From assembly GCF_000720925.1 (NCBI RefSeq), contig NZ_JOEE01000002.1, forward strand, positions 372,001-436,000: DNA of 64,000 nucleotides, in the 5' to 3' direction. This document shows, piece by piece, positions 59,021-64,000 of the stretch (the first letter of the stretch is position 1; each line of letters opens with the position of its first letter). The notes under the pieces were generated by a model, which worked only from the letters and a program-made list of their open reading frames with translations, ran no database searches and was not told the origin of the DNA. This DNA is from Phycicoccus jejuensis. GTDB taxonomy: Bacteria; Actinomycetota; Actinomycetes; Actinomycetales; Dermatophilaceae. The position numbers were made by a program, and so were the translations under genes.

Positions 59021-60399
59021 GCACCGTCTCGTCCGTCGCGCCGCGCTCCGGCCGCACCACCGAGCTCGTCCTCGTGCTCGGGGCGGTCGGCATCGTCGGG
59101 CTCGCCTACGTCAACCTCGGCCTGGCCACGACCGGCACGGTGCCGCCCGGCCTCGCCGCGCTCGGGCTCGGCTACCTCGGTGTGTCGCTGGCCTTCCACG
59201 TCGTGCTGCGCTGGCGGGCGAAGTACGCCGACCCGCTGCTCCTGCCGATCGTCACGCTCCTCAACGGACTCGGCCTCGTGATGATCCACCGCGTCGACAT
59301 CGCCCGCGGCCGCGACATCGCCGACGGGGTGGCGCTGCGCCAGCTGATGTGGAGCGCGCTGGCCGTCGCGATCGCCGCCGCGGTGCTCGTCGTGCTGCGC
59401 GACCACCGCATCCTGCGCCGGTACACCTACGTCGCGGGGGTCGCCGGCTTCTCGCTGCTGCTGCTGCCGCTGCTGCCGGTCATCGGCACCTCCGAGTTCG
59501 GCTCGCGCATCTGGATCCGGCTGGGGCCGTTCTCGTTCCAGCCGGGTGAGATCGCCAAGATCTCGCTCGCGGTGTTCTTCGCGGGCTACCTCGTGCAGAC
59601 GCGAGACGCGCTGTCGGTCGCCGGCCGCAAGATCCTCGGCCTCACGCTCCCGCGCGCCCGCGACCTCGGGCCGATCCTCATCGCGTGGCTCGCGAGCCTG
59701 AGCGTGCTCGTCTTCGAGCGCGACCTCGGCTCGTCGCTGCTCTTCTTCGGCCTCTTCGTCGCGATGCTCTACGTCGCCACCGAGCGGGTGTCGTGGATCG
59801 CGATCGGCCTCGGGCTCTTCGGGGCCGGCGCGTACGTCGCCTACCTCGCGTTCGCGCACGTCCAGGTCCGGGTCCTGCTGTGGCTGCACACCTTCAGCCC
59901 CGAGGCGCTGCAGACCTCCGACCAGCTCGCCAAGGGCCTCATGGGGATGGCCGCCGGCGGGATGGTCGGCACCGGCCTCGGCCGCGGGCGCCCTGACCTG
60001 ACCTACCTCGCGGAGTCGGACTTCATCATCTCGAGCTTCGGCGAGGAGCTCGGGCTCGTCGGGCTCTTCGCGATCCTCGTGCTCTACGCGCTGCTCGTCG
60101 AGCGCGGCCTGCGCACCTCGCTCGGCACGCGTGACGGCTTCGGCAAGCTGCTCGCCGCCGGCCTCTCGTTCTCGCTCGCCCTCCAGTGCTTCGTCGTCGT
60201 CGGCGGCGTCACGCGGGTCATCCCGCTGACCGGTCTCACGGCCCCCTTCCTCTCCTCGGGCGGCTCCTCGCTGCTCGCCAACTGGACGTTGCTCGCCATC
60301 CTGCTGCGCATCTCGGACCACGCCCGCCGCCCGCTGCCCGACGAGTCCGCGCAGAGCGCGGTCGGCGAGGCCCGCACCGAGGTGGTGAAGCTGTCGTGA
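59017..60399 (+). CDS. rodA: SEDS-family peptidoglycan glycosyltransferase RodA
   Basis: 460 residues, about ten to twelve membrane helices. Typical SEDS segments are FGSRIWIRLGPFSFQPGEIA, FERDLGSSLLFFGLF, ESDFIISSFGEELGLVG and PLTGLTAPFLSSGGSS. It polymerises glycan strands together with the transpeptidase encoded next, with which it overlaps by four bases. It also overlaps pstP by four bases. Confidence 0.93.
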   Translation: MSTVSSVAPRSGRTTELVLVLGAVGIVGLAYVNLGLATTGTVPPGLAALGLGYLGVSLAFHVVLRWRAKYADPLLLPIVTLLNGLGLVMIHRVDIARGRDIADGVALRQLMWSALAVAIAAAVLVVLRDHRILRRYTYVAGVAGFSLLLLPLLPVIGTSEFGSRIWIRLGPFSFQPGEIAKISLAVFFAGYLVQTRDALSVAGRKILGLTLPRARDLGPILIAWLASLSVLVFERDLGSSLLFFGLFVAMLYVATERVSWIAIGLGLFGAGAYVAYLAFAHVQVRVLLWLHTFSPEALQTSDQLAKGLMGMAAGGMVGTGLGRGRPDLTYLAESDFIISSFGEELGLVGLFAILVLYALLVERGLRTSLGTRDGFGKLLAAGLSFSLALQCFVVVGGVTRVIPLTGLTAPFLSSGGSSLLANWTLLAILLRISDHARRPLPDESAQSAVGEARTEVVKLS

Positions 60400-61850
60400 A
60401 CGCCCCCGTCCGCCGCCTCTCCTTCCTCGTCGCCGGTCTCTTCGCGGCGCTGCTCGTCTCGACGACGCTCATCCAGTACGTCTTCGCGGCCGACCTCAAC
60501 GGCCGCCCGGACAACCGCCGGACGCTGCTCGCCACGTACGCCCGCGAGCGCGGCGAGATCCTCGTCGGGCAGACCCCGATCGCGAAGTCGGTGCCGACCG
60601 ACGACGAGTTCAAGTTCCAGCGCACCTACGACGACGCCGACCTCTTCGCGCACGTCACCGGCTTCTACTCCTTCTACGGCGCGGTCGGCGGGCTCGAGCA
60701 GTCCGAGAACGAGCTGCTGTCGGGCTCGAGCGACAAGCTCTTCTACCGGCGCATCTCCGACCTCTTCACCGGACGCCGGCCGCAGGGCGCCACCGTCGAG
60801 ACCACGCTCGACGCCGCCGTCCAGAAGGCCGCCTCCGACGGCATCGGCGACGCGCGCGGCGCCGCGGTGGCCCTCGACCCCAAGACCGGCGCGATCCTCG
60901 CGCTCGTCAGCCACCCCTCGTTCGACCCCAACACGCTGGCCGGTCACGACCTCGGCAAGGTCGACGCCAACTACCAGTCGCTGCTCAAGGCGGACGGCCG
61001 GCCGCTCGTCGACCGCGCCATCGCCGGCGACCTCTACCCGCCCGGGTCGGTCTTCAAGGTCGTCACCGCGGCCGCGGCGCTGACCAGCGGCAAGTACACG
61101 GCCGACTCCGAGCTGCCCGGCGGCGCCTCCCTCGACCTGCCGCTCACCGACACCGACCTGCCCAACCACGGCAACGTGCCGTGCAGCCCGTCCGGCCGGA
61201 TCACGCTCAAGCAGGCCCTCGTCGTCTCGTGCAACCCCGCCTTCGGTGAGGCCGGCATGGAGATCGGCGCCGACGCGCTGCGCGAGCAGGCCGCGAAGTT
61301 CGGCTTCGGCGACGCGCTGACCGTCCCGATGCGGGTGACGCCGAGCAGCGTCCCCGCCGAGATGAACGAGCCGCAGCTCGCGCAGGCCTCGATCGGCCAG
61401 TACGACGTCCGCGTCACCCCGATGCAGATGGCGATGGTCGCGGCCGGCATCGCGAACAAGGGCGTCGTCATGAAGCCCTACCTCGTGCAGTCCGTCATCG
61501 GCTCGGACCTGTCGGTCATCGAGTCGGCCGACCCGACCGAGCTGTCCGAGGCCGTGACCCCCGAGGTCGCCGCGACCCTCACGGACATGATGATCGGTGT
61601 CGTGCAGGAGGGCTCGGGCACCCGGGCGCAGATCCAGGGCGTGTCGGTGGCGGGCAAGACCGGCACCGCGGAGCACGGCACCGGCCGGCGCGCGCACGCC
61701 TGGTTCATCTCGTTCGCCCCGGCGGACGACCCGAAGATCGCCGTCGCGGTCGTCGTCGAGGACGGCGGGACGGCCAACAGCGAGACCGGCGGTGGTGCGG
61801 TCGCCGCACCCATCGCGAAGGCGATGATGGAAGCACGGCTGAGCGAATGA
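60396..61850 (+). CDS. pbpA: Class B penicillin-binding protein PbpA
   Basis: 484 residues. A single N-terminal membrane anchor (about 8-30), a PBP dimerisation region and a transpeptidase domain with the catalytic SVFK (PPGSVFKVV, about 213), SCN (VVSCNPAF) and KTG (AGKTGTAEH). It cross-links peptidoglycan and pairs with RodA. GTG start overlaps rodA (GTGA). Confidence 0.93.
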   Translation: MNAPVRRLSFLVAGLFAALLVSTTLIQYVFAADLNGRPDNRRTLLATYARERGEILVGQTPIAKSVPTDDEFKFQRTYDDADLFAHVTGFYSFYGAVGGLEQSENELLSGSSDKLFYRRISDLFTGRRPQGATVETTLDAAVQKAASDGIGDARGAAVALDPKTGAILALVSHPSFDPNTLAGHDLGKVDANYQSLLKADGRPLVDRAIAGDLYPPGSVFKVVTAAAALTSGKYTADSELPGGASLDLPLTDTDLPNHGNVPCSPSGRITLKQALVVSCNPAFGEAGMEIGADALREQAAKFGFGDALTVPMRVTPSSVPAEMNEPQLAQASIGQYDVRVTPMQMAMVAAGIANKGVVMKPYLVQSVIGSDLSVIESADPTELSEAVTPEVAATLTDMMIGVVQEGSGTRAQIQGVSVAGKTGTAEHGTGRRAHAWFISFAPADDPKIAVAVVVEDGGTANSETGGGAVAAPIAKAMMEARLSE

Positions 61851-61862
61851 GGAAGGCACGAC

Positions 61863-63710
<1,848 letters not shown>

Positions 63711-64000
63711 CCCGGTCGGCGGGGGTGGTCCACCCGGACTCGCCCCCGCGGCCCCGGTCATCCCGACCCCCGGCCCAGGTCCCGCCGCCCCGCCTCGACC
63801 TCGCCCAGCCGGGGCCGTCTCGCCCTGCCGGTGCGATCGCGCCCCGCCGCCCCGCTAGGACACCCCGGCACGCCGAGGAGACCCCGGCACGGCGAGACCC
63901 CCGCGGCGAGGCGAGATCACCACACGACGCTGAGGCGACCGCGCCCAAGAGGCCCCGGGAGACATGTACCTCTCCCAGGATCCTGCCTCCCCGGAAGGAT
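63711..64000. other. Gene-free 3' end of the window
   Basis: 290 bases after pknB in which I see no supported gene. Short frames start at 63964 (+) and 63966 (-), the latter with GGGAGAGG upstream, but neither shows family features, and the first runs off the window. Repeated GCCGAGGAGACC-like and GGCGAGACC strings suggest a non-coding, repeat-rich spacer. Confidence 0.5.

Overview
The window is very GC-rich (about 74% by eye), uses GTG starts and ATGA/GTGA gene overlaps freely, has several genes whose -10 box sits directly before the start codon (leaderless transcripts), and ends in the actinobacterial cell-division cluster fhaA-fhaB-pstP-rodA-pbpA-pknB. Together with egtB/egtD, a DtxR-type iron box and MsiK-dependent style sugar permeases this points to an actinobacterium, probably of the order Micrococcales; I cannot name the species.

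Layout. 1-8.2 kb is housekeeping: a DUF3516 helicase, a probable NAD(P)-metabolism group (NrtR-type Nudix regulator divergent from an SPFH protein and a divergent NAD-kinase-like protein, with two matching palindromes between them), a dicarboxylate/amino-acid symporter and a methionine aminopeptidase. 8.2-21.4 kb is a class III lanthipeptide locus: lanthionine synthetase, a 33-residue precursor ending in one Ser-x2-Ser-x3-Cys labionin motif, a degenerate ABC ATPase, a NarL-type two-component system and an ABC exporter. It continues directly into an operon with a Tat-exported multicopper oxidase, an acyl-adenylating ligase, and the two enzymes that make 3-amino-4-hydroxybenzoic acid (GriI/GriH type). 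21.6-24.7 kb is a sugar ABC transporter lacking its ATPase. 24.7-39.6 kb is a second RiPP locus, of thiopeptide type: FAD monooxygenase, atypical LuxR/NarL regulator and a 24-codon ORF; a 52-residue precursor with a Ser-rich, Cys-poor core; and split LanB, pyridine-synthase-like, fused Ocin-ThiF/YcaO, two nitroreductase-fold oxidases and a membrane protein.

The observation that ties the middle together is a palindrome, TGAC-N4-GTCA. I found ten exact copies between 8.28 and 39.70 kb, upstream of every transcription unit of both RiPP loci and the aminohydroxybenzoate operon, and not before the sugar transporter that lies between them. The two regulators encoded inside the region have closely similar DNA-binding domains. 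I infer one co-regulated specialised-metabolism island of about 31 kb that makes a labionin peptide, an o-aminophenol and a thiopeptide, possibly joined into hybrid products.

39.8-64 kb returns to core functions: ergothioneine (egtB-egtD), an SDR/acyltransferase pair, iron-regulated bfd-bfr, a GNAT enzyme, a stand-alone condensation-domain protein, stress proteins (CsbD, AmaP-like, Asp23-like), DNA polymerase IV, small membrane and lipoproteins, a fatty acid hydroxylase, tRNA-Leu(CAG), pirin and the division/cell-wall Ser/Thr signalling cluster. Several classes of intergenic palindromes (a 54-bp REP-like family with three copies, a 46-bp tandem pair with a compensatory change, and several long perfect terminator hairpins) decorate gene ends.
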